From: Steroidobacteraceae bacterium
GTDB lineage: Bacteria; Pseudomonadota; Gammaproteobacteria; Steroidobacterales; Steroidobacteraceae
Direction: 5' to 3'
DNA: 62,265 bases
Assembly: GCA_019187185.1 (NCBI GenBank)
Contig: JABAQU010000031.1
Coordinates: 1-62,265 of the forward strand
This document shows positions 25,330 through 33,477 of the stretch, one piece after another (position 1 is the stretch's first letter; each line of letters starts with the position of its first letter). Under the pieces are notes generated by a model, which did no database searches, was not told the origin of the DNA, and saw nothing but the letters and a program-made list of their open reading frames with translations. Position numbers and translations under genes: made by a program.

Positions 25330-25980
25330 ATGAGACTGTACGGCTTCCTTGCGTCGCCTTATGTCGCGCGCACCCTGCTCACGTCGCGCTGGAAAGGCTG
25401 CGGGCTCGAACTGACACCGCCGCCCGGCGGCAGCATCAAGTCGGCGGAGTATCTCGCGATCAACCCGCTCGGCAAGATGCCGGCGCTCGAGGACGGCGGA
25501 CTCTGCCTCGCCGAGTCGACCGTGATCTGCGAGTACATCGACGAGGCCCAGTCCGGGCGCAAGCTGATGCCGGATAGCGCGATGGGTCGCGCGCACGCCC
25601 GCCTCCTCGCGCGGCTCGTCGATACCTATGTCGTGCCGAACATCGGCGTGCTGTTTCGCAATGCCAACCCGGCGAAACGCAATGCGGCGGAAGCCGACGG
25701 GGCCCTCGCCGCGATGCGCACCGCGCTCGGCCACCTCGAGCACTTCATGGGCGAAGGGCCGTTCGCCGGCGGCGCGCACCCCGGCTTCGCCGACGCCGTC
25801 ATGGCGCCCACGTTCTGGGTGCTGCACCGGATCGCGGCGATGTTCGACGTGCACGCGCCGCTCGCAGGATTCGCGAGGCTCGAGCGCTGGATGAAGGCGG
25901 TGGACGCGGACCCGGTCGCGGGCACGCTGCGCAAGGACTACGAGCAGGCGCTGCAGGCGTTTCTCGCGTCGCGCGCCTAG
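25330..25980 (+). CDS. Glutathione S-transferase family protein
   Basis: A 216-residue cytosolic-type GST. The N-terminal thioredoxin-like domain begins MRLYGFLASPYVARTLL, with the catalytic Ser/Cys region at SPYVART, NPLGKMPALEDGG (cis-Pro loop) and AESTVICEYIDE (glutathione gamma-glutamyl binding ES motif). The all-helical C-terminal domain includes FAGGAHPGFADAVMAPTFWVL, whose Asp caps the folding helix. The ATG at 25330 has GAGG 8 bp before it. The substrate is unknown. It is convergent with the nitrilase-related gene, overlapping by 4 bp. Confidence 0.92.
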   Translation: MRLYGFLASPYVARTLLTSRWKGCGLELTPPPGGSIKSAEYLAINPLGKMPALEDGGLCLAESTVICEYIDEAQSGRKLMPDSAMGRAHARLLARLVDTYVVPNIGVLFRNANPAKRNAAEADGALAAMRTALGHLEHFMGEGPFAGGAHPGFADAVMAPTFWVLHRIAAMFDVHAPLAGFARLERWMKAVDADPVAGTLRKDYEQALQAFLASRA

Positions 25981-27062
25981 CGCGCGACGCGCTGTCCTGT
26001 CGGCTGCTCGCTCCTCACCACGCCTGTTTCCGCGAGCCGCGCGAGGGCCAGCTGCTGCCGTTCGCGGAAGAACGCGCGATCCGGCACGACGACCTTGCCG
26101 CCGACGAGGAGGCCGTTCGCCTTGCGGATGTTCGCGGCCGTGAAGCTCGCGGCGTACAGATCGAGCGCCTGGCGCGAGAGGAGATTGCCCATGCCGGGCC
26201 GGCGGCGGTACGCGCGCAGCCCGGCGAGGTCGAGCGCCCATGCAGCCGCCATCGACACGCCCTGGCCCGCCTGCACCAGCTGGTTGCCCATGTAGTCGAT
26301 GATGTCGGAGAAGCCGTTGCTCGAATCGGCGGGCACGTCGATGCCCCAGGTCGCCGCGCAGTTCGCCGATACCACGTAAGCGAGGTTTTCGAGTGCACGC
26401 GCGCGGCGCGCGATCTGCTTCGGCGTGAGCGTGCGTGCCGCCATCTCGCCGGTCGAGTGGAGCAGGACTTCCGCGCCGCGGATCGCATGACAGCGCGCAA
26501 TCTCCGGGTAGAGGATCTCTTCCGACGCAATTGCCGCGAGCCTGCCGAGCGTGGTGTCGGCGACCGGGAAGACCGCATCGAGTCCGTAGATTTCGAGGTA
26601 GCGATCCCAGACGTCATGCGGCGTCGGCGCGAACATCGACACGAGCCGCCGGTAGCGCAGCACGCGCCGGCCCGTGTCGTCGAAGACGAACGATGCCTGG
26701 AAATAGAGGCCGGGAAAGTGCGGGTCGAGCTCGTAGGCGTTGCCGGCGAGGTGCACGCCGTGGCGCTGTGCGAGCTGCGCAAAGGTCTCGTACTCCGGGC
26801 CGTCGTCCGCGAGTGCCGCCTTGTCCGCCCACGCAGGAATCGGCTCGCCCCACGGCGGACCCGTGAGGATGTACTCCGGCAGCACCACGAGGCGCAGGTC
26901 CTCGCCCACCCAGCGCTTCGCCCCGGCGATCGCCGTGTCGATCCTCGCGAGGCTTGCCTTCATGCGCGCCCTCGCGCTCGCGCGGTCGGTGTCGGGGTGC
27001 ACGCCATCGCAATCGAGCTGCAGCGCGGCCGCGTAGTAACGATCGAGCAGGGTCACGGACAT
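25977..27062 (-). CDS. Nitrilase-superfamily (carbon-nitrogen hydrolase) protein with substituted catalytic residues
   Basis: A 361-residue protein of the nitrilase fold. The Glu of the catalytic set is kept (VVLPEYILTG, Glu63). The Lys position is Arg (VLRYRRL, Arg138/139), and the Cys nucleophile position in the xxxCxxxxxPE element is Ser180 (IASEEILYPE). C-terminal landmarks include LENLAYVVSANCAA and DIIDYMGNQL. With Cys to Ser and Lys to Arg, ordinary amidase activity is doubtful, although an alternative nucleophile is possible. I have a recollection of similar proteins annotated as nitrilase-related in alpha- and gammaproteobacteria. It is divergent from the S9 peptidase gene with 157 bp between. 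Confidence 0.85.
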   Translation of the reverse strand: MSVTLLDRYYAAALQLDCDGVHPDTDRASARARMKASLARIDTAIAGAKRWVGEDLRLVVLPEYILTGPPWGEPIPAWADKAALADDGPEYETFAQLAQRHGVHLAGNAYELDPHFPGLYFQASFVFDDTGRRVLRYRRLVSMFAPTPHDVWDRYLEIYGLDAVFPVADTTLGRLAAIASEEILYPEIARCHAIRGAEVLLHSTGEMAARTLTPKQIARRARALENLAYVVSANCAATWGIDVPADSSNGFSDIIDYMGNQLVQAGQGVSMAAAWALDLAGLRAYRRRPGMGNLLSRQALDLYAASFTAANIRKANGLLVGGKVVVPDRAFFRERQQLALARLAETGVVRSEQPTGQRVAR

Positions 27063-27219
27063 GCAGTCTCCTCGTGCGGGCGTGTCGGCGGCCGCGCGCG
27101 CGGCCCGTCGTCATTGTACGCGGCGTTCGTCGCACAGGGGCGGCAGGGCGGCGCCCGATGGGGCACAATGCGCCGCAATCGCGCGCTCTGTGCGCACCAT
27201 GAACACGAGAGGGGTAACG

Positions 27220-29259
27220 ATGTCCGCACAGCTTCGCGGCGTGGCCGCATGGCTCATCCTCTGTTCCACATCGCTCGCCGCGGCTGCGGCCTCGCCCTAT
27301 ACGGCCGAAGCCATGTGGGGTCTCGCGCGCCTCGGCAGCCCGACGCTGTCGCCGGACGGCAAGCTCGCCGTCGTGCCGGTGACGCGTTACGACCTCGCGA
27401 CGAACAAGGGCAACACCGACCTGTGGATGATTCCTGCGGCCGGCGGCGCCGCACGCCAGTTGACGAGCGATCCCGCCAACGACACCTCGCCGGTGTTCAG
27501 CCCGGACGGTGCGACGATCGCATTCCTCTCGAAGCGCGGCACGGACGAGGAAACGCAGATCTACACGATTGCCGTGAACGGCGGGGAGGCGAAGCGCCTG
27601 ACGAACATTCCGGTCGGCGTCGGCGCCATCAAGTGGTTCCCGGATGGCCGGCACCTCGCGTTCGTCGCGAACGTCTGGCCCGAGCTCACGAAGTGGGAGG
27701 ACCAGGGCAAGCGCATGAAGGAGCGCGCCGACGCGAAGACGAGCGCGAAAACCTGGGAGCGCGCGCCGATCGCCTACTGGGATCATTTCCTCGACGACCG
27801 CGAACCGCATCTTTTCTCGATCGCGCTCGACGGCGGCGAGCCCGTCGCCATCACGCGCGGCTCGGGCTACTGGCTGTCGAAGCAGGAGTACAGTGCGTCG
27901 TCGTACGACATTTCGCCCGACGGCACCGAGGTCGCGTTCGTCGCCGATCGCGATCGCACCGGCATCGACTCGAACGACGACATCATCGTGATCCCGTCGT
28001 GCGGCTGCAAACCCGCGCGCAACCTCAATGCCGACAGCATCGCGGACGAGAGCGGTCCGGTGTATTCACCGGACGGCAAGTACCTCGCCTATGCGCAGAA
28101 GCGCACGCCACGCTTCTATGCCGATACGCAGCGCCTGATGCTGCTCGATCGCGCGAGCGGCACGACCCGCGGCCTCACCGAGCAATGGGATCGCTCGGCC
28201 GCGGGCCTCGTGTGGGCGCGGGATTCGCAGTCGATCTACGGCGTGATCGACGATGCCGCCACATCGCGCATCTACCGCTTCACGCTCGCGGGCGGCCCGC
28301 CGCGCGCGGTGACCGGCGCGCACAGCTTCTCCGGCCTCGAGTTCGGTGGCCGGACGGCCATCGCGCTGCGCCAGAGCTTCTCGGAGCCTGCGACGCTCGT
28401 GCGGCTCGATCTCGCGACCGGCGCGGCGACGCAGCTGTCGACCTTCAACGATGCCGCGCTCGCGAATCTCGCGATGGGCAAGGTCGAGAGCGTCACCTAC
28501 AAGGGCGCGCGCGGCGACGATATCCAGATGTGGGTGATCTATCCGCCGGGCTTCGATCCGGCGAAGAAGTATCCCGTCTACATGCTGCTGCACGGCGGGC
28601 CGCACAACGGCATCCAGGATGCGGTGACGTATCGCTGGAACGCGCACGTGTTCGCGAACTGGGGCTACATCGTCACGTGGCACAACTTCCACGGCTCGAG
28701 CGGCTTCGGCCAGGCCTTCGCCGACTCGATCAACCCGGACCGCATCTCGATGCCGTACGAGGACACGATCAAGGCGGCGGCGTGGCTCGCGGCGCAGCCG
28801 TTCGTCGATGCCGACCGCATGGTCGCGGGCGGCGGCAGCTACGGCGGCTTTCTCGCCGCGACACTGCTCGGCCGGCCGCACCCGTTCAAGGCGCTGATCG
28901 CGCACGCGGCGGTCTACGACAACTTCACGCAGATCGGCGCCGACTACGGCGCGTCGAAGGAGCGCTTCTTCAACTTCTGGGAGAAGCCGGAGGAATTCGC
29001 GCGTTACTCGCCGCACACCTCGGCCGGCCACTTCGTGACGCCGACCCTCGTGATCCACGGCCAGCTCGACCAGCGCGTGCCGGTGAACCAGGGCATCGAA
29101 CTCTTCAACACGCTGCAGACGCGCGGCGTGCCCTCGAAGCTCGTGTACTTCCCGGACGAGAACCACTGGGTGCTGAAGCCGGGAAATTCGCTCTTCTGGT
29201 ACCAGACGGTGCACGACTGGCTCGCGAAGTACGCACCCGTCACGGCAGCGACCAGGTGA
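27220..29259 (+). CDS. Exported S9 family (prolyl oligopeptidase/dipeptidyl-peptidase-like) serine peptidase
   Basis: A 679-residue protein with a signal peptide (STSLAAAAA) and the two-part S9 build. An N-terminal beta-propeller (about residues 30-400) shows repeated S-P-D-G turns (LSPDGKLA, FSPDGATI, YSPDGKYL). A C-terminal hydrolase domain follows with Ser540 in GGGSYGGF, Asp617 in HGQLDQRVP and His649 in DENHW. It should cleave short peptides, often after Pro or Ala, in the periplasm. The start at 27220 has GAGAGGGG just upstream; an ATG at 27199 is also in frame. Its 3' end overlaps that of the convergent TonB receptor by 20 bp. Confidence 0.93.
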   Translation: MSAQLRGVAAWLILCSTSLAAAAASPYTAEAMWGLARLGSPTLSPDGKLAVVPVTRYDLATNKGNTDLWMIPAAGGAARQLTSDPANDTSPVFSPDGATIAFLSKRGTDEETQIYTIAVNGGEAKRLTNIPVGVGAIKWFPDGRHLAFVANVWPELTKWEDQGKRMKERADAKTSAKTWERAPIAYWDHFLDDREPHLFSIALDGGEPVAITRGSGYWLSKQEYSASSYDISPDGTEVAFVADRDRTGIDSNDDIIVIPSCGCKPARNLNADSIADESGPVYSPDGKYLAYAQKRTPRFYADTQRLMLLDRASGTTRGLTEQWDRSAAGLVWARDSQSIYGVIDDAATSRIYRFTLAGGPPRAVTGAHSFSGLEFGGRTAIALRQSFSEPATLVRLDLATGAATQLSTFNDAALANLAMGKVESVTYKGARGDDIQMWVIYPPGFDPAKKYPVYMLLHGGPHNGIQDAVTYRWNAHVFANWGYIVTWHNFHGSSGFGQAFADSINPDRISMPYEDTIKAAAWLAAQPFVDADRMVAGGGSYGGFLAATLLGRPHPFKALIAHAAVYDNFTQIGADYGASKERFFNFWEKPEEFARYSPHTSAGHFVTPTLVIHGQLDQRVPVNQGIELFNTLQTRGVPSKLVYFPDENHWVLKPGNSLFWYQTVHDWLAKYAPVTAATR

Positions 29260-31765
29260 CACCGATCAGCGCATAGCGCGGCAGCCAGGTCGAGCGCTCG
29301 CCCACGAGGCTCGCGGGGTCGCCCGGCACGGCGAGGTGGTATTCCGTGCAGCAGGTGTTGGCGTGATCGGTCGCGTTGCTCAGCTCGACATAGACCTGCA
29401 GCGCGCCGAGCGGCAGGGCGTGTTGCCAGCTCGCGCGGGCATCGAACGAGAAGTAGTCGGACCACGCGTTCGCGTTGCGCGGCGACAGCACGAGCCGGGC
29501 GCCACCGCCGGGCAGGCCCTCGACGGCGAGCGAGTTCTCGCGCCAGCCGCTGTGCCAGATGACGTTGCCGGACAGCTGCCACGGGCCCTGCGTCCACGCG
29601 AGACCCGTGACGACGGAATGGCGCTGGTCCCAGGTGCGCAGCGCACGCGAATCGGCGAAGCGGTCGGTGACTTCCGACCAGCTGTAGCTGAGCCACGCAG
29701 ACCATGTGCGCCGTGGCTCCCAGCGCAGTGTCAGCTCGGCGCCGTACGCGCGCGACGCAAGCGGCGCGACGCGCACGCGATCGACCTCGATTTCGGGCAG
29801 CAGCGTCACCGGGTCGAGCAGGTTCTCGTAGACCGGCTGCACATCGTGGATCCGCTTGTCGAACGCCTCGACGCGCAGCTGCACGTCGTTCGACAACCGG
29901 TGCTCGATCGCGCCGACCGCCTGGGTTGCGCGCTGCACGGCGTGATAGGCGGATTCGCCGTCGGTGGCCTCGAGTTCGTCCGGGCGCTCGGGTTGCGCGA
30001 GCCGGCCCCAAGAAAGGCGCAGCGTCGTGTCGGCGCGCGGCGTCCAGGCGAGCCCGAGGCGGGGCGACCAATGCGAAGCCCTGAAGTCCGGCTCGTAGCG
30101 CTGCCGGTCCCAGCGCATCCCGAGATCGACGTCGAGTTGCGGCGACAGCGCGATCACGGCGGACGCATAGGCAGCGTATGACTGCCCGCCGGCGCCGAAC
30201 GCGAGATCACGGGACAGGACGGCCGGACGCGCGAGTGCCGCAGCGAGCAGCGGATCGAACAGCGCAGCGGCGCGATACTCGTACGAGGTATCGTGGTCCA
30301 TCATCTCGGCCCCGAGCGACAGGTCCATGCGACCGCGCGCGGCTGCGAGTTCGAGCCTTGCGGTGGTCGCATCCATGAATCGCCGGTCGAGGAGTTCGCC
30401 CACACCACTGCCGGGCCGCGCAAGCGCGCCCCTTCGGCTCGTGTGCCGCTCGGTACGCGAGATGATGCCTCGAAGTGCCGTATCCGGCGACAATCGCCAG
30501 GTGCCGCGCAGCCAGCCCGTGCCGTCGCGATAACGCGCGTGCGCGCGCTCGCTGTCGTCCGAGAGGTTCGCGGTCAGTTCGTCGTTCAGCAGCAGCCATC
30601 CGGCGGCGAGGTCGCTGCCGTCGTCGAAGCGCCACGACAGGCGCGCGAGTACGTCGAGGAACGCCGGCTCACCCGCGCGCTCCTCGGCGAGCTTCATGAC
30701 CTGCTCGATCGTGCTCTTGCGTGCCGCGACGAGCCATTCGAGCGGATGCGATTCGAGACGACCCTGCGACAGGGCGTGCGCGTAGAGGGGGCTCACGCCG
30801 ATCTCGTGATGATTCTCCCCGGTGTAGGAGCGCGGCGTGATGTCGAGCACCCCCGACAGGCGCCCGCCGTAGCGGGCCGGGGTCACGCCACTCCAGAAAT
30901 CGAGCTTGCCGATCGTCGCCGGGTCGAGGATGCCCAGCAGGCCCAGGAAATCCTTGAAGTGAAACGGCTCGAACAGCGGCACGCCGTCGAAATACACGCC
31001 GAGTTCGTCAACCCGGCCGCCGCGGACATGCGCGCGTGCCGACAAGCCGTTCGTCGCGGTGCCGGGCAGAAAGCGGGTGACGCGCAGCGCGTCCTCGTCG
31101 AGGCCTGGCAGCACCGCGAGATCCTCGCGCGTGAACTCCACGGGCGCGAAGCGCGATTGCTGGTCGAAAGAGTAGCGGCTGGCGAGCACGCTGACCTCGA
31201 CGAGCGACTCGCCCCGGCCGGCCAGCCGCAGCGTGCCCTTCCACTGCTCGTCCCGGTGCACACGGATGCCACGCAGGCGCGCGGCACCTCCGGCAGAATC
31301 GCGAGCCTCGGCCTCATAGAGTCCGGGCGGCAGATCGCCGAATCGTGCCCGCCCGCTCGCGTCCGTGAGGGCGTTGTGATCCCCCGGCTGCAGTGTCACA
31401 TGCGCACTGCGCGCCGGGCGGCCGTCCGCGCCCTCGACGACGAGGTCGACAGCCGCTTCGCCATCGACGCTGCGCCGTACCACGACGTAGACCCCGGGCT
31501 GCACGGGTTCGAGCACGAGCCCGTGCGGCGCGAGCAGCTCGCGCGCGACCTCGGCGAGCGGACCGGGGCGCGGCGGCGCGCGCACGCGCATCTCGCGCGT
31601 GACCAGCGCATCGCTGTAGACGATGTTGAGCCCGGATCGCGCGAGCGCATCGAGCGCCGCGCCGAGGGGTTCGCCGACTTCGATGGCATGTGCCACCGCG
31701 CCCGCGGCGAGCAGCAGCAGCGCCCGCGCGCTGTCCCGTGCAAATCGCAGCGCGAGCGGACGCAT
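29240..31765 (-). CDS. TonB-dependent receptor with STN signalling domain
   Basis: An 841-residue outer-membrane receptor. The order is: signal peptide (GAVAHA), secretin/TonB short N-terminal (STN) domain with GLNIVYSDALV (residues about 28-95), a carboxypeptidase-regulatory-like domain (VTLQPGDHNALTDASGRARFG), plug (LPGTATNGLSARAHVRGGR), then a 22-strand barrel. It ends RYALIGVTWSLP. The STN domain normally signals ligand occupancy to a FecR-type protein, and fecR and an ECF sigma gene lie directly upstream in the same direction. The ligand is unknown. I start at MRPLALRFARD (31765); an ATG 39 bp further upstream (31804) is less like a signal peptide. Confidence 0.92.
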   Translation of the reverse strand: MRPLALRFARDSARALLLLAAGAVAHAIEVGEPLGAALDALARSGLNIVYSDALVTREMRVRAPPRPGPLAEVARELLAPHGLVLEPVQPGVYVVVRRSVDGEAAVDLVVEGADGRPARSAHVTLQPGDHNALTDASGRARFGDLPPGLYEAEARDSAGGAARLRGIRVHRDEQWKGTLRLAGRGESLVEVSVLASRYSFDQQSRFAPVEFTREDLAVLPGLDEDALRVTRFLPGTATNGLSARAHVRGGRVDELGVYFDGVPLFEPFHFKDFLGLLGILDPATIGKLDFWSGVTPARYGGRLSGVLDITPRSYTGENHHEIGVSPLYAHALSQGRLESHPLEWLVAARKSTIEQVMKLAEERAGEPAFLDVLARLSWRFDDGSDLAAGWLLLNDELTANLSDDSERAHARYRDGTGWLRGTWRLSPDTALRGIISRTERHTSRRGALARPGSGVGELLDRRFMDATTARLELAAARGRMDLSLGAEMMDHDTSYEYRAAALFDPLLAAALARPAVLSRDLAFGAGGQSYAAYASAVIALSPQLDVDLGMRWDRQRYEPDFRASHWSPRLGLAWTPRADTTLRLSWGRLAQPERPDELEATDGESAYHAVQRATQAVGAIEHRLSNDVQLRVEAFDKRIHDVQPVYENLLDPVTLLPEIEVDRVRVAPLASRAYGAELTLRWEPRRTWSAWLSYSWSEVTDRFADSRALRTWDQRHSVVTGLAWTQGPWQLSGNVIWHSGWRENSLAVEGLPGGGARLVLSPRNANAWSDYFSFDARASWQHALPLGALQVYVELSNATDHANTCCTEYHLAVPGDPASLVGERSTWLPRYALIGVTWSLP

Positions 31766-31810
31766 CGACGGATGGTAGCAGCCTGCGAGAAGCGCGCGCC
31801 GCACGCTGCG

Positions 31811-32794
31811 TCAGCGGCGCGTCGGACCGATCACCACCGGCCCCTTCTCGGGAACCATCGCCTCGAGGTCCACCGAGGCCATCACGATCGCGAGCGCCTT
31901 CGCGGCAGGCTGTCCGTCCACCGAGCCGTGCAGGATCACCGCCGCCGCGCGCAGGCGGGCGCCCTCGTCGGCAAAGATCACCGTTCGCCCCGTCTCGGCC
32001 GTATACCAGCGCAGGAACTCGGCGAGGGACTTGCCTTCGATCGCAATCGGCGCAGGCAGCGCCTCGGTCCACGTCCAGAGGGCATCGTCCGCGGCCACGT
32101 GCACGCGGGCGATCGTGCCGTCGGCCGCGATGCTGACCTGCTCGCCCGCCACGGCGCGCTCCGTCGCCGCGCCCGCGTCGATCTCCACGGCTCCGTCCCG
32201 GACCGCGACGTCGAGCGTACCGTCGTGCGCCCGCACGGCATAGCGTGTGCCGACATGGCGCACCTCGCCGCGCGCCGTGCGCACGACATAGTCGACCGCG
32301 GCGCCGGGCGTGATGGAAACGTAGACTCCGCCATCGTCGAGCCGCAGCGTCGTGGCGTCGACGAGCTCCACGCGACTCTGCGCATCGACGCGCAACGCGA
32401 GATCCTTCGAGTACCTGACGAGTGCGCCCGACGTGTGGCCCGTCTCGAGCACGACGCCGCGGCGAATCGGCTCACCGGCCTCGCCCTCGGCGCCCGCGAT
32501 GCTCACGCGGCCATTGGCCCGATCGAGCGTCGCGATCGGCGCGCCGGGCGACGCAAGCCACAGGAGACCGGCCAACGCGGCGATCGCCACGGACGCGGCT
32601 GCCAGCCAGCGTGCGCGCCGGCGTGGGCGCATCGCCGGCACCTGCATCTGCCGCATGCGCTGCCATTCCTCGTGTACGGCCGCATACGCGCGCGCGCGCG
32701 CCTCCGGATCCGGCGTGCCGCGCGGCACCGAACGCATGAGGCGCACGAGGCGCGCTTCGTCGGTGTCGTTCCATTGATCGTCGTGATCAGTCAT
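31811..32794 (-). CDS. FecR family anti-sigma/sensor protein
   Basis: A 327-residue single-pass protein. A cytoplasmic N-terminal region (residues 1-58) holds an EEWQRMRQM helix; one membrane span (WLAAASVAIAALAGLLWLA, about 63-81) follows; then a periplasmic FecR domain with TGHTSGALVRYSKDLALRVD and the DGAVEID/GEQVSI pattern, and a C-terminal STN-like part (FLRWYTAETGRTVIFADE). It should hold or activate the sigma factor according to the state of the TonB receptor. It overlaps the sigma gene by four bases and lies 45 bp before the receptor gene, the classical FecI-FecR-FecA order. Confidence 0.93.
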   Translation of the reverse strand: MTDHDDQWNDTDEARLVRLMRSVPRGTPDPEARARAYAAVHEEWQRMRQMQVPAMRPRRRARWLAAASVAIAALAGLLWLASPGAPIATLDRANGRVSIAGAEGEAGEPIRRGVVLETGHTSGALVRYSKDLALRVDAQSRVELVDATTLRLDDGGVYVSITPGAAVDYVVRTARGEVRHVGTRYAVRAHDGTLDVAVRDGAVEIDAGAATERAVAGEQVSIAADGTIARVHVAADDALWTWTEALPAPIAIEGKSLAEFLRWYTAETGRTVIFADEGARLRAAAVILHGSVDGQPAAKALAIVMASVDLEAMVPEKGPVVIGPTRR

Positions 32795-33387
32795 GGCAGC
32801 AGTTCATGCCAATCGTAACCCCGCGCCTCGAGTGCCGAGCGCAGTGCGAGGCGCGCACGCGCGAGTGCGGACTGGGCGGCCTCGACACTCGAGCCGAGTT
32901 CGCCCGCGATTCGTTCCACGCTCCAGTCCTCGAGATACTTCCACGCAAGGATCTCGCCGGAGCGCCCGGGCAGTTCGTCGAGCACGCGGTGCAGGATGCC
33001 GGCCGCGTCGCCGGCCTGCGCCCGATCGTCGGGCAGCGGTTCGGCCGAGGCGACACGTTCGGCGCGGCGCCGCGCTTCTGCACCCTCGTCGAGGCTCGCC
33101 TCGCGCTGCGCCCGCTTCCGTTCGGCCGCGCCGAGATCGGCGAGTTCATTGCGGCAGATCTGCGCGAGCCAGGAAAAGAGGGCCGCCTCACCACGGTACT
33201 GCGGCAGGGCATGCACGGCGCGGCACATCGCGCGCTGCGCAGCCTCTTCCGCGACGTCGGCACGCCCGGCCGTGCGCGCCAGCGCAAAGCGGTAGAGGCG
33301 GTCGAAATACTCGTCGAAGAAGCTTCGAAACGCATGTTCGTCGCCGGTGAGCAGACGCGCCACGAGGGCGCGATCGTCCTCGCGCAT
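32791..33387 (-). CDS. ECF (FecI-like) RNA polymerase sigma factor
   Basis: A 198-residue sigma-70 family factor. Region 2 is at HAFRSFFDEYFDRLYRFALAR and the following AEEAAQRAMCRAV; an acidic/Ala linker carries SLDEGAEARRRAERV; region 4 includes ILAWKYLEDWSVERIAGELG and VEAAQSALARARLALRSAL. It is the first gene of the unit with fecR and the receptor and is divergent from the Omp85-like gene with 90 bp between. The expected target is the promoter of its own unit or of the receptor; I do not see a promoter motif sure enough to annotate. Confidence 0.92.
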   Translation of the reverse strand: MREDDRALVARLLTGDEHAFRSFFDEYFDRLYRFALARTAGRADVAEEAAQRAMCRAVHALPQYRGEAALFSWLAQICRNELADLGAAERKRAQREASLDEGAEARRRAERVASAEPLPDDRAQAGDAAGILHRVLDELPGRSGEILAWKYLEDWSVERIAGELGSSVEAAQSALARARLALRSALEARGYDWHELLP

Positions 33388-33477
33388 CGGCGGAAGGTTA
33401 GACAGGCCGGGGGGCGAAGATCAATCGGCCACCGGTCGGGCAATTGATTCTGCGGCCGGCGGCCGTCCAACGGGGGC

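Noticed and set aside
31796-31820. Inverted repeat GCGCCGC...GCGGCGC at the fecR stop as a terminator
   Set aside because: There is no T-run; the receptor gene follows in the same direction and should be cotranscribed, and short GC repeats are common at this base composition.
26457-32818. Long plus-strand frames (26457-29276 and 30293-32818)
   Set aside because: The first is a shifted frame across the end of the nitrilase-related gene and the S9 peptidase gene; the second is antisense to the receptor/fecR genes. Both are Arg/Ala-rich without motifs.
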